This document shows positions 18,267-26,942 of a stretch of 64,000 nt of DNA, piece by piece. The notes under the pieces are model-generated. The model did no database searches and was not told the DNA's origin. It worked only from the letters and a program-made list of their open reading frames with translations. Position numbers and translations under genes: made by a program. Location: contig CAMOER010000004.1 in assembly GCA_946612455.1 (NCBI GenBank), positions 50,418-114,417 of the forward strand, written 5' to 3'. This DNA comes from UBA3305 sp002373555. Lineage in GTDB: Bacteria; Bacillota; Clostridia; Lachnospirales; Lachnospiraceae. Numbering within the stretch: position 1 is the stretch's first letter; the number at the start of each line of letters is the position of its first letter.

Positions 18267-19139
18267 TTACAGATCCTCTTGCAGTTTGTTTTTGGCAAGC
18301 AGACGCATTTTATGTTCCGCATAGCCTTTCAGATCTTCATAGGCATCGGCATACAGGTTTGCGACAGAGTAGCCAAAGCCTTCTTTCTGCTGCGCCCTGG
18401 CTGTGGCAAGACCTACCGTCTTAACCAGGTCAGTTGCCAGGTTCAGCTTTGTAATACCGTTTTCAACCGCTTCCGCGACCTTGTCCTCGGGTGTTCCGGA
18501 GCCGCCGTGCATGACAAGCGGGATCGACACTTTCTCTGCGATCTTCTTCAGTCTGGGAATATTGATATGCGGTTCAAACTTGTACAGTCCGTGGACTGTA
18601 CCAATGGAAACCGCCAGAATATCGATCCCCGTATCTTTAACGAATTTTACCGCATCATCGGGATCTGTCTGGAGTGCCTGCTCTTCATCCACGGAAAGAT
18701 GCTGTTCATATCCCGCGATTCTTCCGAGTTCACCTTCCACTGTAACACCGGCTTTGTGGGCAAATTCCACGGCCTCTGCCGTCCGCTCGATATTCTCCGC
18801 GAAAGGATATGCCGAAGCATCGATCATGACCGATCTGAATCCTGCGTCGACCGCTCTCTTAATGCTTTCAAAATCACGGAAATGATCCGCATGCAGAACT
18901 ACCGGAACATCGACTTCCGAAGCGATCGTTCTGCATGCCTGCACAGCATTCTTTTCTCCGCCGAAAAACTTGATTTCCGCATCACCGATAATATATACCA
19001 TAGGAAGACCAAGCTTATTGGCTACATCCGCTACCGCCTTTCCATACGCATATGTCCATATGCAAAAAGCACCAAGCGCATACTTTCCGGATCTTGCATC
19101 TACCAGATACTCTTTTAACGGCATAATATCCTTTGCCAT
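18267..19139 (-). CDS. class II ketose-phosphate aldolase 1
   Basis: A 290-residue zinc-dependent aldolase of the fructose/tagatose-bisphosphate class. Zinc-binding and catalytic residues are present: HADHF with His83, Asp85 and His86, GTVHGLY with His183, VMHGGSG with His211. Such enzymes split a ketose 1-phosphate or 1,6-bisphosphate into DHAP and an aldehyde. A second class II aldolase is encoded at 26943, and the two are clearly diverged, so they probably act on different ketoses. Tightly coupled to the flanking kinase and reductase genes. Confidence 0.88.
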   Translation of the reverse strand: MAKDIMPLKEYLVDARSGKYALGAFCIWTYAYGKAVADVANKLGLPMVYIIGDAEIKFFGGEKNAVQACRTIASEVDVPVVLHADHFRDFESIKRAVDAGFRSVMIDASAYPFAENIERTAEAVEFAHKAGVTVEGELGRIAGYEQHLSVDEEQALQTDPDDAVKFVKDTGIDILAVSIGTVHGLYKFEPHINIPRLKKIAEKVSIPLVMHGGSGTPEDKVAEAVENGITKLNLATDLVKTVGLATARAQQKEGFGYSVANLYADAYEDLKGYAEHKMRLLAKNKLQEDL

Positions 19140-19157
19140 ATTCAGTCACCTCTTCTT

Positions 19158-20111
19158 TTATTGCCTTTTTCTTTCACAGATCAGCCGGTCCGCCTGATCC
19201 CTGCTTTTTAACGCGGCAAAACCGCCCTCTGCAGTCACGCTGATCGCCCCGGCTGCGCAGCCTAGCTCAGCTGCCTTAAAAATATTCATTCCCTCTGCGA
19301 TGCCTGTCAGGAAACCGCCGACAAAGGAATCTCCCGCACCGGTCGTATCGACACAGTTGTCCATATGAAAAGCCGGGATCATCCGGTCTTCCGTTCCGGT
19401 ATTGACATAGCATCCGCATTCTCCCATTTTGATCACGAGATTCCGGCAGCCTCTTGCGAACAGCCTGTCTGCTATTTTTTCCGGATCTTTCTCCCCGGAG
19501 ACATATTCGGCTTCCACTCTGCTGGGGATGAAATAATCAATATACGGAAGGTTTACGAGAACCGTTTCCGCCCCTTCTCCGAACGAATCGTCCGAGCAGT
19601 CCGCCGCAGTCAATGCACCGGCATCCTTTGCCCGTCTGAAAAGTTCTGTGCATCCGCCCTTGTCCAGTTCATTCAGCCAGAAAAAATTTCCGTAACTGAC
19701 GATCTTTGCTTCTTCCAGCACGGTCAGATCCAGATCCGCAAGCGACAGGGTTCTGTTGTTCGTTCCGGGATACCCCAGAAAATGTCTTGCACCGTCGGGA
19801 CGCACAAGCGCAAAGGACTGAAGCATCTCATCCTTTTCAGACACCCGGATATAAGATCTGTCCACTCCTGCCCTGTCCAGCTTTTCCAGGCAGGCACGCC
19901 CCAGGATATCATCCGATACTTTTCCTGCGATCGCCGCTTTCGCCCCCAGCGTCGCCGCTGTCAGGCTCTGGATCATGGCATTTCCGCCAACCGAGCTTTT
20001 TACACTCGAAAGGACTGTCGTGTCCCGCGAAAACACGCTTTCATCAACAGTCCTCAGAATCGTATCGTATGCGATGATTCCGATCGATACAATGTCAAAT
20101 TTTTTATCCAT
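19158..20111 (-). CDS. PfkB-family carbohydrate kinase
   Basis: A 317-residue ribokinase/PfkB kinase. N-terminal VSIGIIAYDTI, the SSVGGNAMIQS sugar-binding glycine pair and the C-terminal anion hole TTGAGDSFVGG with catalytic Asp261 are all intact. ATG at 20109-20111 is chosen over a TTG three codons earlier because AAGG lies about 9 bases upstream. Lying between an aldo/keto reductase and an aldolase gene, it probably makes the ketose phosphate that the adjacent aldolase cleaves. Confidence 0.87.
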   Translation of the reverse strand: MDKKFDIVSIGIIAYDTILRTVDESVFSRDTTVLSSVKSSVGGNAMIQSLTAATLGAKAAIAGKVSDDILGRACLEKLDRAGVDRSYIRVSEKDEMLQSFALVRPDGARHFLGYPGTNNRTLSLADLDLTVLEEAKIVSYGNFFWLNELDKGGCTELFRRAKDAGALTAADCSDDSFGEGAETVLVNLPYIDYFIPSRVEAEYVSGEKDPEKIADRLFARGCRNLVIKMGECGCYVNTGTEDRMIPAFHMDNCVDTTGAGDSFVGGFLTGIAEGMNIFKAAELGCAAGAISVTAEGGFAALKSRDQADRLICERKRQ

Positions 20112-20129
20112 TGCAAACAACCTTGCGCA

Positions 20130-21068
20130 TCACATGATAGGATATCCTGCAGCAAGATAGATATTGTACCAATCCTCATAGGTCAGTTTGATATCACATG
20201 CTGCGCAGCATTCCGCGAACCGCTGCATCTTCGTGGTACCGATGACCACCTGCGGTACGGCGGGATGTCTGAGGATCCACGCTACGGCGATCGTCGTCTT
20301 GCTGACGCCATACTGATCAGCGACCGCCTTCATTGCATCGTTCACTTCCTTGTAATCGGGATGATCGATGAAGCAGCCCTCAATGAATCCATACTGGAAC
20401 GGCGACCACGCCTGGATCGTAACATCATTCAGTCTGCAATAATTCATGATTCCTCCGTCTCTGTCCACGGCATAGAAATCATGATTGTTTGTCGCTATCG
20501 GCTGCACGCACATGTCGGCATGGGCAATCGAGAACTGCATCTGCGTCAGTTCGATCGGTACCGTGCAGTACTTTTTCAGAAGCTCGATCCCGTAGGGAAC
20601 TTCATTGGACACACCGAAATGAAGGACTTTACCCTGTTTTTTCATCGTATCAAATGCATCCGCCACTTCTTCCGGCTCCCACAGGGCGTCCGCGCGGTGC
20701 AGCAGGAAGTAATCCAGATGGTCTGTCTTCAGACGGGTGAGCGAAGCATCCAGCGTCTTCATGAGATGCTCTTTCGAATAATTGTGATACGGTCTTCCGT
20801 CCGGATAAAACGTAATGCCGCCTTTTGACTGCAGGATCACTTTATCCCTGAGTCCGGGATTCTCCGCAAACGTATTTCCGAGTATGCTTTCCACAAGTCC
20901 TTCCGGTTTGCCGTAGCAGTTCGCGGTATCCACATAATTCGTGCCCAGCTGCATGGCATATTCAATGCGTTCACGCACCTCTTTTGTATTCAGTTCATCA
21001 TAATGCATCGTACCCACAACGATTGCGGGAAGCGGATTCCTGTCCGGTCCGACCAAAGCAGTTTTCAT
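20130..21068 (-). CDS. aldo/keto reductase 2
   Basis: A 312-residue aldo/keto reductase with tetrad Asp47, Tyr52, Lys82, His124 (YVDTANCYG, QSKGG, FLLHRAD). It is clearly related to but distinct from reductase 1 in the same operon. It follows the permease genes and precedes the PfkB kinase, so it may oxidise or reduce the imported sugar before phosphorylation. No defect seen. Confidence 0.87.
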   Translation of the reverse strand: MKTALVGPDRNPLPAIVVGTMHYDELNTKEVRERIEYAMQLGTNYVDTANCYGKPEGLVESILGNTFAENPGLRDKVILQSKGGITFYPDGRPYHNYSKEHLMKTLDASLTRLKTDHLDYFLLHRADALWEPEEVADAFDTMKKQGKVLHFGVSNEVPYGIELLKKYCTVPIELTQMQFSIAHADMCVQPIATNNHDFYAVDRDGGIMNYCRLNDVTIQAWSPFQYGFIEGCFIDHPDYKEVNDAMKAVADQYGVSKTTIAVAWILRHPAVPQVVIGTTKMQRFAECCAACDIKLTYEDWYNIYLAAGYPIM

Positions 21069-21102
21069 GTGTGAAGCCTCCTTTAATTAATATGTTCTTC
21101 TC

Positions 21103-21933
21103 TCAGACCTTTACGGCGCCGGCCGTCATTCCCGAAATAAAGTATTTCTGGAAGAACAGCGCGATCACAATCACCGGCAGAGAGCCGAAAACGCTCATGG
21201 CAATGATCTGGTTCCATTCAAAAGCATACTGTCCCATCAGCGATGCTATACCTATGGGCACCGTACGCATATCATTCGTTCTTGTCAGCGTCAATGCATA
21301 GAGATACTCATTCCAGCACTGAATAAAAGTATAAAGTCCGACGGAAACAAGTCCCGGGATACAGGAGGGCACAAGAACGCCCCACAAAGCCCTGAATCTG
21401 GAACCGCCGTCTATCATAACCGCTTCATCCAGCTCCCTGGGCATCGTATTCATATACCCCGTCAGCATAAGGATTGCATAGGGAAGGGTAAAGCAGACGT
21501 AGGTAAGAACCAGTGCAAGATAGGTGTTGTAAAATCCGATTGCCACCATCAGCACCAGGTAGGGGATCAGCAGTGTGATCGGCGGTATCGCCTGTACGCC
21601 GATAATGATCGTATTAATGATCTTCTTCCCCGGGAAATTGAATCTGGAGAAAGAATATGCTGCAAGGAGCGCCACGACCAGGGTACAGCAGACAACGATC
21701 GCCGCAATCCCGTAAGAGTTCAGGAAAAACCGGATTTTTTCCGGATCGCTCAGCACCGCTTTGTATGCATCAAAGCTGAAGCTCTCATCGATCAGCTTCG
21801 GCGGATATGCGAAAATATTCGCATTGGCTTTAAACGAACAGGAGATCAGCCACAGAACAGGGAGTCCGCAGAAAAGCGCCGCGACGATCAGTCCGATCCA
21901 CAGCAGTACAGTTTGGTATTTCTTCGTCTTCAT
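21103..21933 (-). CDS. sugar ABC transporter permease, MsmG-like
   Basis: A 276-residue inner membrane permease of the carbohydrate uptake-1 type with six predicted membrane helices. The cytoplasmic EAA loop ELDEAVMIDGGSRFRALWGV contacts the ATPase. It pairs with the permease encoded immediately upstream and the lipoprotein binder. No ATPase gene is in this operon; the MsmK-type ATPase at 27882 is the likely partner. Confidence 0.9.
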   Translation of the reverse strand: MKTKKYQTVLLWIGLIVAALFCGLPVLWLISCSFKANANIFAYPPKLIDESFSFDAYKAVLSDPEKIRFFLNSYGIAAIVVCCTLVVALLAAYSFSRFNFPGKKIINTIIIGVQAIPPITLLIPYLVLMVAIGFYNTYLALVLTYVCFTLPYAILMLTGYMNTMPRELDEAVMIDGGSRFRALWGVLVPSCIPGLVSVGLYTFIQCWNEYLYALTLTRTNDMRTVPIGIASLMGQYAFEWNQIIAMSVFGSLPVIVIALFFQKYFISGMTAGAVKV

Positions 21934-21945
21934 TCCGAGCGCCTC

Positions 21946-22830
21946 CTATTCCCTGAACTGATTCCTGACATAGAATACCGCCAGTATCGTACAGATGATC
22001 AGTATCAGCACCGCGGCAGCAGATGCTTTTGCGTACTGGAAACTGGTAAATGCGGTCGTATATACATAAGTGCTCATCATCTCTGTCGCATGAGAAGGTC
22101 CGCCCGCGGTCAGAAGCCAGATCAGCGAGAAATTCTGCGTCGTCCAGATGAAGTCGAGCATGGCGATACTGATCAGAATCGGTTTCAGCTGGGGCAGCGT
22201 CATGTCGAAGAATTGATGGATCCCGTTCGCGCCGTCAATACTGGCAGCCTCGTAAAGGTCGGAAGGAATTCCCTGCAGTCCGGCCAAGATACTGATCATG
22301 TAGAACGGATAGCCTGCCCAGATATTGATAAACGTCAGAACATGGAGAACGATCTTCCGATTGCTCATCCATTCTATCTTGACCGGCATGCTCTGCGTGA
22401 GCGAAAGCAGATAGTTCACGATGCCGCTGGGATTCAGCAGCAGCTTCCATAATATGGCAATAACGGTTGCATTAAACATCCACGGCAGAAGATAGATGAT
22501 CCGGAATAAAGCCTTCGGCACATTGTGAAGACGTTTGGCATTCACCATAAGCGCGAGAGCCATCCCAATCAGCAGATGAAACACAACATTTAATATGACG
22601 AACCAGGCTGTGTTCTTCATGGAAAGCCGGAACACTTTATCCTTCAGGACGGCGGAATAATTTGCAAGTCCCACGAATTGAGGATCCGGTTTTATGACAA
22701 CATTGTCAAAAAATGAGTACCCGATCGCCATGAAGATCGGCACAAATAAAAGCCCGGCAATCAGAACGATTGTCGGCAGCAAATACAGATACGGCTGTAT
22801 GACTTTCCGGATTTTGTTCCTGCTTTTCAT
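21946..22830 (-). CDS. sugar ABC transporter permease, MsmF-like
   Basis: A 294-residue permease of the MalF/MsmF class with six predicted membrane segments and the EAA loop LYEAASIDGANGIHQFFDMT. First permease of the pair; the second starts 12 bases after its stop. It lies downstream of the binding protein gene, from which it is separated by a strong GC-rich hairpin that probably lowers permease expression relative to the binder. Confidence 0.9.
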   Translation of the reverse strand: MKSRNKIRKVIQPYLYLLPTIVLIAGLLFVPIFMAIGYSFFDNVVIKPDPQFVGLANYSAVLKDKVFRLSMKNTAWFVILNVVFHLLIGMALALMVNAKRLHNVPKALFRIIYLLPWMFNATVIAILWKLLLNPSGIVNYLLSLTQSMPVKIEWMSNRKIVLHVLTFINIWAGYPFYMISILAGLQGIPSDLYEAASIDGANGIHQFFDMTLPQLKPILISIAMLDFIWTTQNFSLIWLLTAGGPSHATEMMSTYVYTTAFTSFQYAKASAAAVLILIICTILAVFYVRNQFRE

Positions 22831-22862
22831 AATGACTGACTACTTTCATTTTTTTATGAGAA

Positions 22863-22888
22863 GGGCCGGCGCAAGAGTACGCCGGCCC
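22863..22888 (-). terminator. intercistronic hairpin after the binding-protein gene
   Basis: Perfect 9-bp GC stem GGGCCGGCG / CGCCGGCCC, loop of 8, lying 17 bases after the binding-protein stop. On the minus strand there is no T-run, so it is more likely an mRNA-stabilising or partial termination element, a usual feature between binder and permease genes. Confidence 0.65.
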
Positions 22889-22904
22889 CGCAAACCAGAG
22901 TTAA

Positions 22905-24272
22905 TTAGTTATATGCAGCGTCATACTGTTCCTGAACATCTGCAAGCATATCGTCGACCGATGTCTCACCGTCGAGGTAAAGGATCAGAGCCTCGTCGAG
23001 GATCTTTTCAAGGTTCTCAGCCGTCGGCAGAGAGTTGAATTCGGATTTTCCGAAAGTCGTCGCATAGACTTCTTCGATGGTCTTGAAGGCATCCGAAGAG
23101 TTCTCATAGTTTGCTTCCGCCTTGGTGTTTACAACAAAGCCGCCCGCTGTTACGCAAAGCTCTGCATTGGTCTCTGCGCTGAGCAGATAAGCGATCCACT
23201 GTGCAGCTGCTTCGGGATACTCACTCTTAGCGGAGATTCCGCATGCCCAGTTGTTCATACGGCAGTAAGCTTGTCCGCTGTAATCATCCTGATGAGGCAT
23301 ATTGATATAAACAATGTTCATATCGGGTGCCTGGGATGCGATGTCGTTCAGATGGGCAACAGAGTCGGGCATGAATGCGATACGTCCGTTTACGAATTCC
23401 TCAACCTTGTCGGCATCAGTCATCGTATACATTCCGGGGATGCACAGACCGGAGTCATTCAGATCCTTGAACATCTCACAGGTAGCCTTGAACAGTTCAT
23501 TGTCCTTGATGAAAGGCTTTCCTTCTTCGGTCAGGATCGTGCCGCCGGAATTCCAGCAGAACGCAGTAAAGTTCTCGACGCAGGTTGCATTGTCCGTGCT
23601 CATATTCATACCGAAGCCGTATACATTGTTTGCGGGATCTGTGATCTTCTCACAGTCTTCCTTCAGTTCTGTCCAGGTCTTGGGCGGCTCGGAGATACCG
23701 GCTGCCTTCAGGAGATCCATGTTTACTGCCATCAGATTCGGGAAGTTGACGATTGGCTGCGCATAGACGGTTCCGTTTACGGAAATCTGCATGGAAAGAT
23801 CGGATGCATCAAAGCCGATGCTGTCAAATGCAGCGCCAAGATCAGCAAGCAGACCCTGTGTAGCATAATCATAGATCCAGGGACCATCCAGGGCAACAAC
23901 ATCCGGAAGTGTTCCTGCAGCTGCGGACGCCTGGAGCATCGTCTTGGTATCAGCATAAGGATTGCTTAACAGTTCCACGGTGATGCCGGTCTCTTCTTTG
24001 AACTGATCTGCCAGTCCCTGAAGATAACCGTCGGGCATCTCATTGCCGAACCACTGTACGAACTCAATGGTCGGACCTTCAGTTGCCGCTTCTTCCGCGG
24101 GGGCCTCTGTCTCAATAGCCGCCGCCTCTGTTTCTGCGGGCGCTTCTGTCTCAACAGCTGCTGCCTCAGTCTCAGCAGGCGCCTCTGTTTCTGCGGGCTG
24201 ACTGCTGCCGCAGCCGGCAACGAGTGACATTGTCATAGCCATAACTACGAGGATCGATAACAATTTTTTCAT
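22905..24272 (-). CDS. sugar ABC transporter substrate-binding lipoprotein
   Basis: A 455-residue extracellular binder of the family 1 solute-binding proteins. The signal peptide ends at the lipobox LVAGC (Cys21), where a lipid anchor is attached. A low-complexity linker follows (about 25-70) made of repeated ETEAPAETEAAA-like units, then the mature domain from TIEFVQWFG. It captures the substrate at the cell surface and hands it to the two permeases. First gene of the seven-gene operon running to 17343, driven by a near-perfect promoter with operator site 3. The ligand is not deducible. Confidence 0.92.
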   Translation of the reverse strand: MKKLLSILVVMAMTMSLVAGCGSSQPAETEAPAETEAAAVETEAPAETEAAAIETEAPAEEAATEGPTIEFVQWFGNEMPDGYLQGLADQFKEETGITVELLSNPYADTKTMLQASAAAGTLPDVVALDGPWIYDYATQGLLADLGAAFDSIGFDASDLSMQISVNGTVYAQPIVNFPNLMAVNMDLLKAAGISEPPKTWTELKEDCEKITDPANNVYGFGMNMSTDNATCVENFTAFCWNSGGTILTEEGKPFIKDNELFKATCEMFKDLNDSGLCIPGMYTMTDADKVEEFVNGRIAFMPDSVAHLNDIASQAPDMNIVYINMPHQDDYSGQAYCRMNNWACGISAKSEYPEAAAQWIAYLLSAETNAELCVTAGGFVVNTKAEANYENSSDAFKTIEEVYATTFGKSEFNSLPTAENLEKILDEALILYLDGETSVDDMLADVQEQYDAAYN

Positions 24273-24322
24273 AGTGCTCCTCCTTATTGTTCTTCGACTC
24301 GCCCTATTGCGGTCACAATGTC

Positions 24323-24361
24323 ATTATATTTTTATATTTCGTTTTCGTCAAGTGCCTTGAC
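24323..24361 (-). promoter_or_regulatory. promoter and operator site 3 of the uptake/catabolic operon
   Basis: Minus strand: TTGACG (24346-24351), 17-base spacer, TATAAT (24323-24328). The inverted repeat GTCAAG-GCA-CTTGAC (24347-24361) covers the -35, with arms perfect over 6 bp. It fits RTYAA-N5-TTRAY. Confidence 0.78.
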
Positions 24362-24527
24362 AAAATATTTTAACATCATTTTTTTGGATTTTTCACGACT
24401 TTTTCCTGTTGTTAAATACTGATTTTTGTTGTTTTTTATGGCTTTTTCCATTATTTTTTCTTTGAATTGTACCGGATATTATTTTCACAGTCTGCTGATA
24501 TTGTGAAAATTTTCAGCAAATCTTTAC

Positions 24528-24618
24528 TTGCACTTTTTTTGTTTTTGCTGTACTGTTCGTTTAAGATCTGCAGTGCGCACAGCCTGTCGGCTGTGTCCCG
24601 GATCCGTCTTCGCGGATC
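24528..24618 (+). promoter_or_regulatory. possible promoter and structured leader of the ADP-kinase-like gene
   Basis: TTGCAC (24528-24533), 17 bases, TACTGT (24551-24556). The leader then carries two short hairpins, CACAGCC-TGTC-GGCTGTG (24578-24595) and GATCCG-TCTTCG-CGGATC (24601-24618), just before the ribosome binding site AAGGAG. The promoter is moderate; the function of the hairpins is unknown. Confidence 0.4.
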
Positions 24619-24640
24619 ATCCATACATCAAGGAGAAGCC

Positions 24641-25864
24641 ATGGGAAATCTAATTGCAGCCGGTTTTCAGAATACGGTGGATTTTGAACTGACATGGGAG
24701 CCTGAAATTCTGATCCCGCTTTGTCTCTCATATGCGCTGAAAGCCGGAGACATCAGGAAATATGCTCCCATAGAAAATGAACGCGAGTTATTGCTGACGC
24801 TTCTTTTCCATATGAAGAGCGGCAGCGGAAGCGAATGTATGACTGTCTCCAGCAGCATTACCAGAGCGTTTGCTGCGCATTTCGATATGGATATCACGCT
24901 GGGCGGTACTGCCGTGCGTGCAGCCATGGCAATCGAAAAGACAGGCTTTCGGAGCTCTGTCCATGCCTGCAGCCTGAACCGTCACTTCAGGGACCTGATC
25001 CCGGATCAGGTCAACTGGATCTCCTCTGTCTATGATGAAGGCGAGGATTATCATCCACATGTGATCGTGCAGTACCCAGAAAACTTCCATGTCAGCATAA
25101 ATGACATTGATTTCACGACCATCCGTCCCAATCGTGTCATTTTCACATGTGATCCGCCCAGCGAAAAACTCTTTATCACAGAGGATTTTGCTGATCTCGC
25201 CGCAGATGCGCGGGTATTTCTGGTGGCCAGCTATAACATTGTAAAAGAAAAAGAGGATCTGATCAGCAGACTCCGGTCCACGGTCCGGATTCTGGACAGG
25301 CTGCGCCCCGACTGCTTCGTCTTGATGGAAGACGGCTGCTTCAGGGATCCCGGCATGCGCGGGATCATCACGGAGATACTGGCGCCCCGGCTGGATCTGT
25401 TCAGCATGAATGAAGATGAACTGCAGGACCGTACCGGCAGAAAGATCGATATTCTGGATCCCCGCCAAGTTGCGGAAGCGATCCGGGAAGAATATGCCGC
25501 ACTGCATGTCCCGATCCTTGTATGTCACTCGGCGGATTGGGCACTGGCTTACGGAAAAGGAGCTTACGGCATCCGTGAAGCGCTGGAAGGGGGCGTAACG
25601 ATGGCATCCACCCGGTTCCGTCTCGGCGATCACTACAACCTGCGCGACTACCAGGATACTGCAAAGCTCCCGCCAAAAGAAAGATCGCTTTCATTTATCC
25701 GGGAGCTCTCAGAGATCCTGTCGGACGAGGAGCTGGTCGTCATCCCTTCCAAAGAGCTTTCAGACGTCAGTTCCCCTGTCACAATCGGGCTTGGGGATTC
25801 CTTTATCGGCGGAATGCTGCCCCTGCTTCTTCCGGAAAAAATCCGTGACAGCGCCCGCATCTGA
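24641..25864 (+). CDS. ADP-dependent glucokinase/phosphofructokinase-family sugar kinase
   Basis: A 407-residue protein that I place in the ADP-dependent PFK/GK family of the ribokinase superfamily. Evidence: LGGTAVRAAMAIEKTGF in the sugar-binding half, a long central alpha/beta region and the C-terminal anion-hole motif TIGLGDSFIGG with catalytic Asp386. ATG at 24641 has AAGGAG upstream; an in-frame upstream extension is hydrophobic leader DNA and is rejected. It lies divergent from the uptake operon and 10 bases before the convergent RpiR gene. It may phosphorylate an imported sugar; nucleotide preference and sugar are not provable from sequence. Confidence 0.62.
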   Translation: MGNLIAAGFQNTVDFELTWEPEILIPLCLSYALKAGDIRKYAPIENERELLLTLLFHMKSGSGSECMTVSSSITRAFAAHFDMDITLGGTAVRAAMAIEKTGFRSSVHACSLNRHFRDLIPDQVNWISSVYDEGEDYHPHVIVQYPENFHVSINDIDFTTIRPNRVIFTCDPPSEKLFITEDFADLAADARVFLVASYNIVKEKEDLISRLRSTVRILDRLRPDCFVLMEDGCFRDPGMRGIITEILAPRLDLFSMNEDELQDRTGRKIDILDPRQVAEAIREEYAALHVPILVCHSADWALAYGKGAYGIREALEGGVTMASTRFRLGDHYNLRDYQDTAKLPPKERSLSFIRELSEILSDEELVVIPSKELSDVSSPVTIGLGDSFIGGMLPLLLPEKIRDSARI

Positions 25865-25874
25865 GCAGGGCAGT

Positions 25875-26771
25875 TCAAAGTCTCTTTGCATTGATCAAGT
25901 CGGCAGTCAGTCTGTATCTGTCGATCGCCGTCTCGTCTACAGCTGCTACGCACATCAGATAGAGACTGTCGACAATGGCATACTGCGGAAGATTTTCCGC
26001 GTCAGCCTCATAGCAGACGATCTGCTGGTCTTTTGCGAAGCTGCTGTAATCATAACCGGTCAGAAGCGTGATATCCGCACTTTGATCGACCACGGAGCCT
26101 TTTACGGATGTGATTGCCACCGTCCCGGCTCCGTTTTTTCCTGCAATTCCGAGGCTCTCCACGACAGAGGCTGTCCTGCCCATGTTGCTGATTCCTACAA
26201 CAAGATCCTCTTCCGTGCATGTGGCTGCCGCACTGATCATACTGTGATAATCCGAATAACAGCTCGCAATGACGCCCAGCCGCAGGAATCTGGTGCATGC
26301 GTTCATCCCTGCCAGATAGGATCTTCCTTCCCCCAGAAACAGTACCTGCCGGGCCTGCAGGATCCGCTTCACCACTTCACTCATGTGGCTGTAATTCATC
26401 AGCGCCAGCGTATCTTTCAGCATCTCTATTTCCGATTGTATCACAAACCGGCAGATTGCCTCCGGACTGCTGTTCTTTCTAAATTCGCTGTTGATCAGTG
26501 TTTCGGAGGATTTCCGAATCCTTCTCACGCCCTCCGGCTGTTCGTCCAGATAGTTTCTCACAGAAGCAGAGAACTCCTTATAATTCCTGTATCCCAGCAG
26601 ATGGATATACCGGGTCACCGTCGCATTGCTGACACAGCTTTCCGCCGCCAGCTTTCCTATGGTCATTTTCTTCAGCCGGTCGTCGTTGGAAAGCACCACA
26701 TCGGCGACTCTTCTCATCGCAGGATTCATCTGCGGATAGTTCAGCTTGGTTTCCAGAAATGGATTGATCAT
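25875..26771 (-). CDS. RpiR-family transcriptional regulator (HTH plus SIS domain)
   Basis: A 298-residue regulator with an N-terminal HTH_6 domain (about 1-78; the recognition part is IGKLAAESCVSNATVTRYIHLLG) and a C-terminal SIS phosphosugar-binding domain (about 110-250, with GEGRSYLAG and VGISNMGRTASVVE). Family members sense phosphosugars and repress catabolic genes. It is divergent from the aldolase gene at 26943, and the shared control region carries operator site 4. It is therefore a candidate for binding the 15-bp sites, in particular those with a perfect GTCAA/TTGAC arm pair at 24347 and 26820. Confidence 0.88.
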   Translation of the reverse strand: MINPFLETKLNYPQMNPAMRRVADVVLSNDDRLKKMTIGKLAAESCVSNATVTRYIHLLGYRNYKEFSASVRNYLDEQPEGVRRIRKSSETLINSEFRKNSSPEAICRFVIQSEIEMLKDTLALMNYSHMSEVVKRILQARQVLFLGEGRSYLAGMNACTRFLRLGVIASCYSDYHSMISAAATCTEEDLVVGISNMGRTASVVESLGIAGKNGAGTVAITSVKGSVVDQSADITLLTGYDYSSFAKDQQIVCYEADAENLPQYAIVDSLYLMCVAAVDETAIDRYRLTADLINAKRL

Positions 26772-26819
26772 AGTTCCCCCGTTTTCAGAAATGATTTCAT
26801 TATACGTCCGTCATTTTTT

Positions 26820-26859
26820 GTCAATTCTCTTGACAAATAACTTATAAGAAAATTATAAT
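26820..26859 (+). promoter_or_regulatory. promoter and operator site 4 before aldolase 2
   Basis: Inverted repeat GTCAATTCTCTTGAC (26820-26834) overlaps the -35 TTGACA (26830-26835); an 18-base spacer is followed by TATAAT (26854-26859). The site also lies 49 bases upstream of the divergent RpiR gene and could control both directions. Confidence 0.75.
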
Positions 26860-26942
26860 ACCATTGCTGCATCCGGTGCAAGGGCATTCTTGCATCAGCC
26901 GCCGACCCGGTGCAAGTAGTATGAAACGGAAAGGGAATTATT

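Noticed and set aside
24060..24210. Repetitive DNA in the binding-protein gene as a possible repeat array
   Set aside because: The repeats encode the ETEAPAETEAAA-like linker behind the lipobox, a normal low-complexity spacer of surface lipoproteins.
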